Of a stretch of DNA of 48,864 bases, positions 1 to 8,039 are shown one piece after another. Positions within the stretch are counted from its first letter, which is position 1; each line of letters begins with the position of its first letter. The stretch is from the NCBI GenBank assembly GCA_036500965.1, contig DASYBC010000118.1, forward strand, positions 1-48,864. Reading direction: 5' to 3'. Under the pieces are notes generated by a model. It made no database searches. It worked only from the letters and a program-made list of their open reading frames with translations, and had not been told where the DNA came from. The translations under genes were made by a program, and so were the position numbers. The stretch comes from AP-15 sp036500965. Lineage in GTDB: Bacteria; Pseudomonadota; Alphaproteobacteria; ATCC43930; CGMCC-115725.

Positions 1-137
1 CGGGTGCAAAAAGCATCGTCGCCGGACTACACTCTGTCGGCATCGGGGACCTCCTCTGCAACCGGATAAGCCTTTGTCGCAGAAGAATTATCCCTCTTTC
101 AGAACCCCGATGCACTCATCCCGGTGAGATATCCGGG

Positions 138-1067
138 CTAAGTCGGCCGTGTGATGGCGATAAAATTTGTTGCCGCGCTCGCCAAGAACTGATCGAAAGT
201 CAACGCTGGTGATTTATCAAACGGGCGCCATGGCAGCAGATGGATCGAATAGCCAAACTCTCCAAGTATACCGAACAAAATGGGCCGCGCCTGCGCCGTA
301 TTGCTCTCAAAAATAATTTTGGGCTTAAGAGAGACTATGATTTGCCGTGCGCCTCTCAGCACGTCAGGCTCAAAACCTTCTACATCGATTTTAATTAGGA
401 TATTCGCCGACGCCAACTCGTCGAAATAATCATCGAGAGGTTTGAGCATTACTTTCTGGGTTCTAACCGGAAACGACTCCTTCATTATCAGAGACACGTC
501 GGCAGCTACTGAACCAAACCAGGTATCCTTTTCGGGATACGCCAGTTCGACTTCTCCGGTTTGGCTCCCGAGGGCGACTCGTTCCCAGCGACCGACGAGC
601 CCATTCAATTTGCAAATCGTGTCGAAATGCGAAAAGCATTCCGGATTCGGCTCAAACGATATTGTTGGCACGCCAGCCGCTAAAAAGAGAACAGAGTGAG
701 TTCCGTAGTTTGCTCCGACATCGAGAAACAGCGCCGGGCGCTGCTTCGATTCGAGCAGCGCTGCATAGGTCTGCTTGACGCCGAGGTCGTGGCCCAGGAT
801 CGATACCGCACTATCCCAATCCAGCCAGGACCACAGAGGTCTGAGCGGCAATTTTATCTTTCGGCCATTGAACGTAATGGTCCATTCTCCCTTGGAAACA
901 ACACCACGCTCTCTGAATATTTTGGCATAATGCGCGTGGAACAATGCTTTTTGCCTATCGCTCATCATTGTATAGAACGTATTAAGCATTTTCAAGGTAG
1001 CATTGTTAGCAGCCGTCAACCAGAGGAGCCGACATATCGCGCGCCTATAATAATATACGAGGGGCAT
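138..1067 (-). CDS. FkbM family SAM-dependent methyltransferase
   Basis: This 309-residue protein has the FkbM arrangement. A SAM-binding motif I (FLDVGANYGTHS, about residues 114-125) is followed by an acidic loop ending FEPNP and a downstream IKIDVEGFEPDVLRGA motif. FkbM-family enzymes O-methylate sugars or other small hydroxyl groups, and in surface-polysaccharide loci they usually cap or decorate glycans. The N-terminal ~100 residues precede the Rossmann core and are not recognised. The next gene upstream on the same strand is a glycosyltransferase, 42 bases away, and a second FkbM gene lies beyond it. Base composition is visibly closer to 50% GC and codon use is freer than in the neighbours, which suggests acquisition by transfer. 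The acceptor substrate cannot be inferred. The family call is firm and the biological role is an inference. Confidence 0.85.
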   Translation of the reverse strand: MPLVYYYRRAICRLLWLTAANNATLKMLNTFYTMMSDRQKALFHAHYAKIFRERGVVSKGEWTITFNGRKIKLPLRPLWSWLDWDSAVSILGHDLGVKQTYAALLESKQRPALFLDVGANYGTHSVLFLAAGVPTISFEPNPECFSHFDTICKLNGLVGRWERVALGSQTGEVELAYPEKDTWFGSVAADVSLIMKESFPVRTQKVMLKPLDDYFDELASANILIKIDVEGFEPDVLRGARQIIVSLKPKIIFESNTAQARPILFGILGEFGYSIHLLPWRPFDKSPALTFDQFLASAATNFIAITRPT

Positions 1068-1109
1068 TGACCTTCCCTTCGGGCCGCGGACTTGGCGGCG
1101 TTCTGACGG

Positions 1110-2321
1110 TCACGAGACGTGAGCTCGGTTGTGGTGCGTCAGACGCAGATACGGTTTCACGGCCGCGGCGGCGCCGAGCCAGCCGAGCTCCTTGCGCGGC
1201 AGCCGGTCGAGGCGGTCGTAGGTTTCGTGGAAGTCCCTGACCATCCGGTCGACGCCGAACAGCGCGTCGACCCGCTTCTTGCCGGCGCGGCCGAGCCGCT
1301 CACGGTAATCGCGATCGTCGATCAGCCGGGCGAGCGCCGCCGCCACCGCCTGCGGGTCCTCGGGCGGCACCAGGAGGCCAGTCACCCCATCCTCGATCAC
1401 CTCGGGAATGCCGCCGACCGCGGTCGCGACCACCGGCAGGTTAAAGTAGCCCGCTTCGACCAGCACCAGACCAAACGAATCCATTCGAGAGGCGAGTGCC
1501 ACCATATCGCTTGCCGCGCAGATCCCACCAATATCCGCGGAATAGCCGAGGAATTGCACCCGTGCCCGGAGCCCGAGCTCGGCCGCAAGCCGCTCGAGAT
1601 TGGCCTGCTCGGGACCATCGCCGACAATCAGGAGGTGCATGTTGCATGTCGGGGCGATCAGGCCGAACGCCCGGAGCAGGACATCCTGGCCTTTCCGACG
1701 GATCAGCGATCCGATCGCGGAAACCACCGTGGCATCGTTGGCGATGCCGAGCTGGCGACGCGGGTCGGCGCTCGTTTTCGGGCGCAGCCGCGAGAAATCG
1801 ATCCCGTTGTAAATTACCTGTGTCTTGTCGGCTTCCATGCCGTCATCGAGAAACGGCTCGATCACCTGCCGCGACACCCCGACCACCAGCGAGGCTTGAT
1901 GGAGCAGGAAGGCGTACCGGCTGCGCCGCAAATAGCCGATATGCAAATGTGCCAAAAGCGGCAACCGTGCGCTCCGCGCAACCGGCATGAGCCACTGGCA
2001 AGGCCCGGCGCTGTTCGAGTGGAGCACCCTGATCTGGTGCTTGCGCACCAGTTCGCGGGCCGCGCGCATTTGCGCCCGATAGCGGCCGAGGTGAAACCGC
2101 GGGCATTCATAGTCGAAATAGATTTCGAAATCGCTGCGATAGGTGGGGAAGCCGAGCGCCCTCGTGGCATCGGCCATCGCCACCTGATTGCACCACACGA
2201 TCGGCCGCACCCGCGCCGGATCGAGATGCGCCAAGAGATCGAGCAGCAGCTGCTCGCTGCCGCGAATCCACGGGTCTCCATAATGAGTGAAGAGGATCGG
2301 CGTCGGGGCGGCCTGCGTCAT
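1110..2321 (-). CDS. GT4-family glycosyltransferase
   Basis: The 403-residue product has a two-Rossmann GT-B fold. Near the N-terminus it has a nucleotide-sugar transferase opening (LFTHYGDPWIRGSEQLLLD). The C-terminal half carries the hinge YNGID, the nucleotide-sugar binding stretch VVSAIGSLIRRKGQDVLL, LLIVGDGPE, and the donor-binding EX7E-type region DSFGLVLVEAG followed by ATAVGGIPEVIEDG. These are standard features of retaining GT4 enzymes that transfer a sugar from an NDP-sugar to a growing glycan. There is no signal peptide, so it should act at the cytoplasmic face of the membrane. It sits between two FkbM methyltransferases with 42-base gaps on each side, so the three are probably one transcript making or modifying a surface polysaccharide. 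Sugar and acceptor specificity cannot be read from the sequence. Confidence 0.9.
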   Translation of the reverse strand: MTQAAPTPILFTHYGDPWIRGSEQLLLDLLAHLDPARVRPIVWCNQVAMADATRALGFPTYRSDFEIYFDYECPRFHLGRYRAQMRAARELVRKHQIRVLHSNSAGPCQWLMPVARSARLPLLAHLHIGYLRRSRYAFLLHQASLVVGVSRQVIEPFLDDGMEADKTQVIYNGIDFSRLRPKTSADPRRQLGIANDATVVSAIGSLIRRKGQDVLLRAFGLIAPTCNMHLLIVGDGPEQANLERLAAELGLRARVQFLGYSADIGGICAASDMVALASRMDSFGLVLVEAGYFNLPVVATAVGGIPEVIEDGVTGLLVPPEDPQAVAAALARLIDDRDYRERLGRAGKKRVDALFGVDRMVRDFHETYDRLDRLPRKELGWLGAAAAVKPYLRLTHHNRAHVS

Positions 2322-2363
2322 CGCATCTTTGAAACTGTCGAGAGCTGCCGAACCGCCAGACCG

Positions 2364-3134
2364 CTATTGCGGTGGCCGCAAGCTCGAGGCGATGCTCTCG
2401 TCGACGGAAAAGATGAAGTTCCACGCATAAGCCCCGCCATTGCCATTCTGATGAACCGATATATTAAAATCCCTGGTAGACATCACCGCGCCGTCAAAGA
2501 AAAAATATCCACTGTATCCGAGCCCGTGCAGCCGATCGAACGCGGCACCGACAATACCCGGGTGATGGCGTTCCTCCAGCTCGACGATCAGATTTGGCCG
2601 ATCGCGGGCAAGAATTTCAGAACATCCATTCAGCACCGCCAGCTCATGCCCTTCGACATCGATCTTGATAATGCCGACCGAGCGGCGGACGACGTCGTCC
2701 AGCCGCACCGTCTCGACGGCCATGGCTTCGACGGCGGTGAAGGCCCCCTCCAGCCGATTGATCGATGCGGGCTCGACTGTCGATCGCCCGAAATTGGGGG
2801 CTTCACCCTCGAGCGGCGTGCGCAGAACGGCCGCCCCGGCCCGATCCGATGCCGCCGCCGCCCACACTTCCGCCGACGGAAATCGCTTGCGCAGCTGGGT
2901 CGCCAGCAACGGATTGGGCTCGAAGGCGTAGCAATGCGCCGAATATTTGCTAAGAAAATAGGTGTAGGCCCCGCAATTGGCGCCAACGTCGATCGAGGCG
3001 CGCCGCGCATCGCACAGCCGCTTGAGCGATCTGACATGCGGGTCACCCCAGCGCCATTCCTTATAGGCCGTGTAATGGGTGCCGATCGGATGCGGCAAGT
3101 CGGTGAGAAAGCGGTCAACCAGCCGCGGGATCAT
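2364..3134 (-). CDS. FkbM family SAM-dependent methyltransferase
   Basis: This 256-residue protein is a second FkbM-type methyltransferase. Motif I reads SIDVGANCGAYTYF (about residues 46-59), followed by the acidic FEPNP loop and the family motif IIKIDVEGHELAVLNGC. The C-terminus (GYSGYFFFDGAV onward) resembles the lid region of FkbM enzymes. It is the first gene of the minus-strand trio and lies 42 bases upstream of the GT4 gene. Unlike the FkbM gene at 138, its GC content matches the rest of the window, so the two methyltransferases look to have different histories rather than being a recent duplication. It probably methylates a glycan made by the adjacent transferase; the exact acceptor is unknown. 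Confidence 0.87.
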   Translation of the reverse strand: MIPRLVDRFLTDLPHPIGTHYTAYKEWRWGDPHVRSLKRLCDARRASIDVGANCGAYTYFLSKYSAHCYAFEPNPLLATQLRKRFPSAEVWAAAASDRAGAAVLRTPLEGEAPNFGRSTVEPASINRLEGAFTAVEAMAVETVRLDDVVRRSVGIIKIDVEGHELAVLNGCSEILARDRPNLIVELEERHHPGIVGAAFDRLHGLGYSGYFFFDGAVMSTRDFNISVHQNGNGGAYAWNFIFSVDESIASSLRPPQ

Positions 3135-3288
3135 TGAGGCCGTTCCGTTTGAGTTCCGTTGAGCTTCCAGTCGCCGAACACGCGGCGATCATACCCGAAC
3201 AGAGCTTAGCAACTGGTTGATTTCGGGCACAGCAGGATCGGCCGGCGCTCCCAAGCAGGCCGCTCGCTTTGGGGCAAAGCTCGCGCCC

Positions 3289-3891
3289 TCAATTGCGCGG
3301 CGCGTGCTTCGAGAGGATGCGCTGCAGAGTGCGGCGGTGCATTTTGAGGCGGCGGGCAGTCTCGGAGACGTTGCGCTCGCACAGCTCGAACACCCGCTGG
3401 ATATGCTCCCAGCGCACCCGGTCGGCCGACATCGGGTCCTCGGGCGGCTCGGGAACGCCGTCTTCCTGGGCCAGCAGCGCGCGCTCGACCGCGTCGGCGT
3501 CGGCGGGCTTGGGCAGATAATCGATCGCACCCGCCTTGACCGCAGCGACCGCGGTCGCGATGTTGCCGTAACCGGTCAGCATGACGATGCGGGCGCCGGG
3601 GCGAGCCTGGCGCAGGGCGCTGACCACGTCGAGCCCGCGGCCGTCGCCGAGCCGCATATCGACGACGGCGAAAGCCGGCGGATGCTCGGTCGCGGCGGTG
3701 GTGCCGGCGGCGACGCTGTCGGCGGTGGCCACGATAAAGCCGCGCCGCTCCATCGCCCGCGCCAGCCGCTGGCACAGCGGCGCGTCGTCATCGACGATCA
3801 GCAAGGTCCGCTCGGCTTCGGGCAGCCCGCGCAGCGCGGCGGACGGCCCCTCGGCGCCGGCCGGGTGGATGGGTCGGTCGATAGCGTTCAT
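3289..3891 (-). CDS. regA: Redox response regulator RegA/PrrA/ActR
   Basis: This 200-residue response regulator pairs with the RegB kinase encoded upstream. The receiver domain shows the acidic pocket (LIVDDDAP, about 33-40), the phosphoacceptor aspartate at residue 78 in FAVVDMRLGDGRG, the conserved Thr (MLTGYG) and the Lys in YLPKP. The C-terminus is a Fis-type helix-turn-helix (VSETARRLKMHRRTLQRIL), the almost invariant DNA-binding helix of RegA/PrrA/ActR proteins. The family controls genes for respiration, photosynthesis, carbon and nitrogen fixation in response to redox state in alphaproteobacteria. The start codon chosen at 3891 is the ATG inside a repeated GCGAGCATC context, with a weak AGGCGAG upstream. 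It is separated from regB by a 228-base stretch with a small open frame. The family call is very secure and the regulon is not visible here. Confidence 0.95.
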   Translation of the reverse strand: MNAIDRPIHPAGAEGPSAALRGLPEAERTLLIVDDDAPLCQRLARAMERRGFIVATADSVAAGTTAATEHPPAFAVVDMRLGDGRGLDVVSALRQARPGARIVMLTGYGNIATAVAAVKAGAIDYLPKPADADAVERALLAQEDGVPEPPEDPMSADRVRWEHIQRVFELCERNVSETARRLKMHRRTLQRILSKHAPRN

Positions 3892-4133
3892 GATGCTCGC
3901 CTATTGCTCGTCATAGCCTTCGTGATTGCTCGCATACGCTCGACTGGCGTTCACGATGCTCGCACATGTTCCGCCACCGGAGCCGCCGCGATGGGCCGCT
4001 CGTGGTGCAAACCCGACGCTTGGTGCCGGCTGGCCCCCACCCGCCTCGCCCTCCGGAGCGTGATCTGGGGCTGGGTGGGTGAGGGTATGGGTGGGCACCA
4101 TCCGCTCGATTTTGCCCACTTAGCGATGCTCGC
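3884..4133. repeat. Short direct repeats in the regB-regA gap
   Basis: The plus-strand nonamer GATGCTCGC recurs at 3892-3900, 3955-3963 and 4125-4133. The first two copies extend to a 17-base match with one difference (GCGTTCATGATGCTCGC at 3884 and GCGTTCACGATGCTCGC at 3947). As a result the regA start context (GCGAGCATC then ATG AAC GC) is duplicated 63 bases upstream with GTG in place of ATG. The third copy overlaps the regB stop. This may mark an inserted repetitive unit or a duplicated translation-initiation region. Confidence 0.5.
3901..4119 (-). CDS. Hypothetical small ORF between regB and regA
   Basis: A 72-codon frame begins with GTG directly after the regB stop and ends at a TAG nine bases before the regA start, so it fills the regB-regA gap. 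The predicted peptide is low-complexity (Pro, Gly, Ala, His rich, with HPAPDHAPEGEAGGG and SGGGT) and resembles no family I know. The same DNA holds short repeats and an imperfect inverted repeat (CCCACCCAGCCCC against GGCGGGTGGGGGC). The open frame may therefore be an accident of a repetitive insertion, with the segment serving as a leader or spacer instead. Treat as doubtful coding sequence. Confidence 0.25.
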   Translation of the reverse strand: MGKIERMVPTHTLTHPAPDHAPEGEAGGGQPAPSVGFAPRAAHRGGSGGGTCASIVNASRAYASNHEGYDEQ

Positions 4134-5460
4134 GCACCATCGCCGCGGGCGGACGGGTCTTCTCTACGCTCTCCAGATTGGCACGATTCCATGAAATCGC
4201 AACATGGGCGCCGCCCTCTTCGAGATTATCGAAAACGAGCTTGGCGCCGCTGCGCTCGAGGAGGCTCTGCGCGATAAAGATGCCGAGCCCCATATGGTCG
4301 GCGGCGCCGGCGCGGGTCGACAGATAAGGCTCGCCGAGCCGGCCCAAGAGATGCAGCAGAAAGCCCGGCCCGTCATCGACGATCTCGACCGTGACCGTCG
4401 CTTGGTCCCAGTAGGTGGTGACGGTGACTTCGCGGCGAGCGAACTGGACCGCATTCTGGATCAAATTGTTGAGCCCGTGCAGGATCTCCGGGCTGCGCCG
4501 AACCAAGGGCTCGTCTTGGGCGGGCGCCCCGGCGGTGGCAAAGATCAGCCTGACCCCGCGCTCCTGATGCGGCGTCGCGGCGGCCTCGACCAGCACCGAG
4601 ACCGGCAGCCGCGCGTAGGGCGAGCCGCCATCCTCCTCCGGCCGCTGCGACAGCTCGGCGAGGATGCGCCGGCACCGCTCCGACTGGCTCAGCAGCAGTG
4701 CTGCGTCCTCGACATAGGGGCTGTCGGGCGGCAGCTCGTGGACCAGCTCCTTGGCGACGACGGCGATCGTGGCGAGCGGGCTGCCGAGCTCGTGCGCGGC
4801 CGCCGCGGCGAGCGCCCCCACCGCCGAGACCCGCTGCTCGCGGGCGAGCGCCAGCTGGGTCGCGGCCACCGCGTCGCGCAGCCGGCGCGCGTCCTGCGCG
4901 ACGCTCCAGGTGTAAAGGGCGATGAACACCGTCGCCAGCACCAGCGCAATCCAGGTGCCAACGACGATTTCCGGTGGAAACAGCAAGGGCTCGGGCCCGC
5001 GTCGCCAGGGCAGCGGCAGATGCCACAGCGCCAGCGCGCTGATCGCGGCCACGGCAAAGACCGACAGCGCAATCACCGGGCGCTTCGAGAGGATCGTCGC
5101 CGCCACCGTCACCGGCGCCAGGATCAGGATCGAGAACGGGTTTTGCAGCCCGCCGGTCAGGTAGAGCAGGCCCGCGAGCTGTAGAATGTCGTAGCCGAGA
5201 CACAGCGCGGCATAGCGTTCGCCGAGCTGGCGCGCGACCTGGCGGTGGACGATCAGAATGACGTTGAGCAATGCCGAGCCGGCCACCACGGCGAGCGCCG
5301 GCGCCAGCGGCAGGTGAAAGCCCATCCCATAATGGACCGTCAGGATCGCCAGCGCCTGGCCGGCGATCGCCACCCACCGGATCGGCACCAAGGTGCGCAG
5401 GCTGATGCGGCCGGAGCCGGTGGCCGGCTCGCTCGGCGCCGGGAGAGAGGTGTCGGTCAC
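4120..5460 (-). CDS. regB: Redox-sensing histidine kinase RegB/PrrB/ActS
   Basis: I start this gene at the GTG at 5460 (VTDTSLPAPS), giving 446 residues, the usual RegB size. The open frame runs further upstream but that extension is antisense to the ABC transporter gene. About six membrane segments come first and contain the quinone-binding heptapeptide GGLQNPF. The H-box AAAAHELGSPLATIAVVAKEL carries the phospho-accepting His223, and the redox-active Cys lies exactly 40 residues later at Cys263 (SERCRRIL), the same spacing as His225/Cys265 of Rhodobacter RegB. The ATP-binding N, G1 and G2 boxes follow (LNNLIQNAVQFA, VDDGPGF, MGLGIFIAQSL). RegB senses the quinone pool and oxidants and phosphorylates RegA. 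Both genes point the same way, so they are probably co-transcribed. The call is very secure; the exact start is less so because no clear ribosome site is visible. Confidence 0.94.
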   Translation of the reverse strand: MTDTSLPAPSEPATGSGRISLRTLVPIRWVAIAGQALAILTVHYGMGFHLPLAPALAVVAGSALLNVILIVHRQVARQLGERYAALCLGYDILQLAGLLYLTGGLQNPFSILILAPVTVAATILSKRPVIALSVFAVAAISALALWHLPLPWRRGPEPLLFPPEIVVGTWIALVLATVFIALYTWSVAQDARRLRDAVAATQLALAREQRVSAVGALAAAAAHELGSPLATIAVVAKELVHELPPDSPYVEDAALLLSQSERCRRILAELSQRPEEDGGSPYARLPVSVLVEAAATPHQERGVRLIFATAGAPAQDEPLVRRSPEILHGLNNLIQNAVQFARREVTVTTYWDQATVTVEIVDDGPGFLLHLLGRLGEPYLSTRAGAADHMGLGIFIAQSLLERSGAKLVFDNLEEGGAHVAISWNRANLESVEKTRPPAAMVREHR

Positions 5461-5583
5461 GATCGTGTCCGTCCGTGTCCGTCGGGTCGCGCGGTGCGCC
5501 CGCGCGCTGCAGTTTGCCGGCTCGCCGCTCTCGCCGCCAGCCCTATGCTGGCCGCGAGCGCTCCAATGCGCCATATAGGGGCG

Positions 5584-6336
5584 ATGCCCGCCCCCGCGAT
5601 CGAAGTCCAGGGTCTCGTCAAACGCTATCCGACGGCGATCGCGGTCGATCGGGTCAGCTTCGCCGTGGCGCGCGGCACGACCACGGCATTGCTCGGCGGC
5701 AACGGCGCCGGCAAGACGACGACCTTGTCGATCCTGCTCGGCCTCTTGCTGCCGACCGCCGGCGAGGTGCGGGTGCTCGGCGAGGACATTCTGGCCCACC
5801 GCTACCGCGTGCTGCCGCGGATGAATTTCTCCTCGCCCTTTGTCGATCTGCCGCACCGGCTGACCGTGCGGCAGAATTTGCTGATCTACGCCCGGCTCTA
5901 TGGCCTCACGCGGCGCCGCGAACGGATCTCCAAGCTCGCCGAGGATCTGCAGATCGGGGCGTTTCTCGACCGGCCGGCCGGCAAGCTGTCGGCCGGGCAA
6001 AAGACCCGCGTGGCGCTCGCCAAGGCGTTGCTGAACGAGCCGGAGCTGTTGCTGCTCGACGAGCCGACGGCCTCGCTCGACCCCGATACCGGCGACTGGG
6101 TGCGCGGCTATCTCGAAGCCTGGCGCGCCCGCACCGGAGCGACGATCCTGATGGCCTCGCACAATATGGCCGAGGTCGAGCGGCTGTGCGCGCAGGTGCT
6201 GATGATGAAAGAGGGGCGGATTGTCGACCGCGGCAGCCCGCAGGCGCTGATCGACCGCTATGGCCGGGCCAATCTCGAAGAGGTGTTTTTGCACATCGTG
6301 CGCAGATCCTCGCCCGAGCTGGAGCCGGTGTCGTGA
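5584..6336 (+). CDS. ABC-2 type exporter, ATP-binding subunit
   Basis: This 250-residue ATPase has a Walker A GGNGAGKTTT near residue 40, a Q-loop region replaced by RMNFSSPF, a signature LSAGQKTRVALAKAL (LSAGQ rather than LSGGQ), Walker B LLLLDEPTASLDP and the switch His in MASHN. It belongs to the CcmA/DrrA-like group that powers ABC-2 exporters, and the last residues of its gene overlap the permease start (GTGA). The start at 5584 (MPAPAIEVQGLVKRYP) fits family alignments; an ATG at 5566 would add six residues. It is divergent from regB with about 120 bases between, so the promoters may be shared. The exported substrate is unknown. Its neighbours do not settle whether it exports a polysaccharide, lipid or drug. 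Confidence 0.9.
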   Translation: MPAPAIEVQGLVKRYPTAIAVDRVSFAVARGTTTALLGGNGAGKTTTLSILLGLLLPTAGEVRVLGEDILAHRYRVLPRMNFSSPFVDLPHRLTVRQNLLIYARLYGLTRRRERISKLAEDLQIGAFLDRPAGKLSAGQKTRVALAKALLNEPELLLLDEPTASLDPDTGDWVRGYLEAWRARTGATILMASHNMAEVERLCAQVLMMKEGRIVDRGSPQALIDRYGRANLEEVFLHIVRRSSPELEPVS

Positions 6337-7169
6337 ACCGGCATCTTGCGAACCGGGCTGGTGGCGTCGGTGACGGCTTCTCCCCAGGCCGGGTCTGGGC
6401 GATGCTGCTGCGCTATCTTTATCTGCTGCGCAGCTCGTGGCCGCGCACCCTGGAGCTGCTCTACTGGCCGACCCTGCAGATGCTGATCTGGGGCTTTATG
6501 AGCCAGTTCCTTTACGTCAACAGCAATTACGTGTTCCGCGCTTTTGGCGTGCTCTTGGCCGCGGTCATGCTGTGGGACGTGCTGTTCCGCGGCCAGCTGG
6601 GCCTGTCGATCTCGTTTCTCGAGGAGATGTGGGCGCGCAATCTCGGGCACCTGTTCGTGACCCCGCTGCGCCCCTATGAGTGGGTTGCATCGCTGCTGGC
6701 GATGAGCCTCCTTCGGGTGCTGATCGGCGTGACGCCGGCGGCGATGCTGGCGATCGTGCTCTACCATTATTCGATCTTCACGCTTGGGCTGCCGCTCGCC
6801 GCGTTTTTTGCCGTGCTGCTGATCATGGGCTGGTCATTGGGGCTGGCGATCTGCGGCATGATCCTGCGCCACGGCATGGGGGCGGAGAGCCTGGCCTGGC
6901 TCGCGGTTTTCACCTTGTCGCCGATCAGCGCGGTCTATTATCCGGTGTCGATCCTGCCGCATTGGCTGCAGCATGTCGCCTGGGCCCTGCCCTCGACCTA
7001 TGTCTTCGAAGGCATGCGCGCGGTGCTGTTTCAGCATGTTTTCCGCGCCGGCTATCTGCTGACCGCGGGCGCGCTCGACGTTCTCTGGCTCACGGCCGGC
7101 GCCGCGCTCTTTTTCCTGGCGTTTCGCGACGCCCGCCGGCGCGGCGCGCTGCTGCAGATGGGGGAATGA
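6333..7169 (+). CDS. ABC-2 type exporter, permease subunit
   Basis: Translation probably begins at GTG 6333, overlapping the ATPase stop codon by three bases. This gives 278 residues with six hydrophobic segments and the ABC-2 permease layout. An amphipathic start (LLRYLYLLRSSWPRTLELLYWP) is followed by membrane helices and the typical PISAVYYPVSILPHWLQHVAWALPS-type loop, of which PVSILPHWLQ and LPSTYVFEGMR are visible. The segment EEMWARNLGHLFVTPLRPYE is the coupling region found in DrrB/NodJ-like permeases. It forms the membrane part of an exporter with the preceding ATPase. The tight overlap implies translational coupling and fixed stoichiometry. Substrate unknown. Confidence 0.88.
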   Translation: MNRHLANRAGGVGDGFSPGRVWAMLLRYLYLLRSSWPRTLELLYWPTLQMLIWGFMSQFLYVNSNYVFRAFGVLLAAVMLWDVLFRGQLGLSISFLEEMWARNLGHLFVTPLRPYEWVASLLAMSLLRVLIGVTPAAMLAIVLYHYSIFTLGLPLAAFFAVLLIMGWSLGLAICGMILRHGMGAESLAWLAVFTLSPISAVYYPVSILPHWLQHVAWALPSTYVFEGMRAVLFQHVFRAGYLLTAGALDVLWLTAGAALFFLAFRDARRRGALLQMGE

Positions 7170-7215
7170 GGCGGCGGCTACGGGACCGGATCGCTGACGC
7201 GGAGGATGTCGTCTG

Positions 7216-8037
7216 ATGCCGTCGCGCTATACCGCAACGGACCCTGAGGCCTATCAGCGCTTGATGGGGCGCTGGAGCCCGAGGCTCGCGGCCGAGCTGA
7301 TCGAATGGGCCGGGATAGCGCCGGGCGATCGGGTGCTCGATGTCGGCTGCGGCACCGGCAGCCTGGCGCTGGCGCTCGCCGCCTGCTCCGAGCCCGCGGC
7401 GGTCGTCGGGGTCGACATCGCGGCATCCTACGTCGCCTACGCCGCCTCGCGCTCGGCCGATCCGCGGCTCCGCTTTGCGACCGCGGACGCCGCGGCGCTC
7501 GACTTTCCGGCGGCGAGCTTCGACCGCGTGTTCTCGCAGCTGGCGCTGAATTTCATGTCCGATCCAGCCGGAGCGCTCGCCGTGATGCGGCGGGTCACAC
7601 GTCCGGGCGGGGTGGTCGCCGCCGCGGTCTGGGACTTCCCGGGCGGCCTCGTCTATCAGCGCATCTTCTGGGACACCGCGGCGGCGCTCGATCCGGCCGC
7701 GGACCGTGCCCGCGCCCGCCACTATTCGAGCCCGCTGACCGGTCCCGGCGAGCTCGCCACCGCATTCCGCGCCACCGGGCTCAACGATGTGCGCGAGGGA
7801 TCGCTGACGATTCGCCAGGATTACCGTGATTTCGCCGATTATTGGAAGCCGATCGAAGCGGCGCAGGGTCCGGTCGGCGATTATGTCAAATCCTTGCCGC
7901 CGGAGCGGCTCGATACACTCGCCGCGGCCGTGCGGCGAGCGTATTTGGCGGGCCGGGAGGATGGGCCGCGGTCGATGGCCGCAACCGCATGGGCGGCGCG
8001 CGGCACGGTTCCCGCCGACCCCGGCAGCCCGGCGTAG
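7216..8037 (+). CDS. Class I SAM-dependent methyltransferase
   Basis: This 273-residue protein has a Methyltransf_11-like core. Motif I is RVLDVGCGTGSLALALA (about residues 38-54), motif II acidic VVGVDIA, an ATADAAALDFPAASFD motif follows, and motif III-like RPGGVVAAAVWDF closes the core. The C-terminal part is a lid region whose RQDYRDFADYWKPI is seen in small-molecule and ubiquinone-type methyltransferases. A GGAGG ribosome site lies about eight bases before the ATG. The gene follows the exporter permease by 46 bases and could be co-transcribed with it. It ends two bases from the convergent cobT stop. No corrin-ring methyltransferase motifs are present, so I do not count it as part of the cobalamin pathway. 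Substrate unknown. Confidence 0.85.
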   Translation: MPSRYTATDPEAYQRLMGRWSPRLAAELIEWAGIAPGDRVLDVGCGTGSLALALAACSEPAAVVGVDIAASYVAYAASRSADPRLRFATADAAALDFPAASFDRVFSQLALNFMSDPAGALAVMRRVTRPGGVVAAAVWDFPGGLVYQRIFWDTAAALDPAADRARARHYSSPLTGPGELATAFRATGLNDVREGSLTIRQDYRDFADYWKPIEAAQGPVGDYVKSLPPERLDTLAAAVRRAYLAGREDGPRSMAATAWAARGTVPADPGSPA

Positions 8038-8039
8038 TC

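Noticed and set aside
1119..3137. 672-codon plus-strand open frame opposite the glycosyltransferase and FkbM genes
   Set aside because: It is antisense to two well-recognised genes, has Arg/Pro/His-rich non-protein-like composition, and arises from high GC content reducing stop codons.
5461..6294. N-terminal extension of regB beyond 5460
   Set aside because: The extension is antisense to the ABC ATPase and low-complexity; family length and the position of the first membrane helix favour the GTG at 5460.
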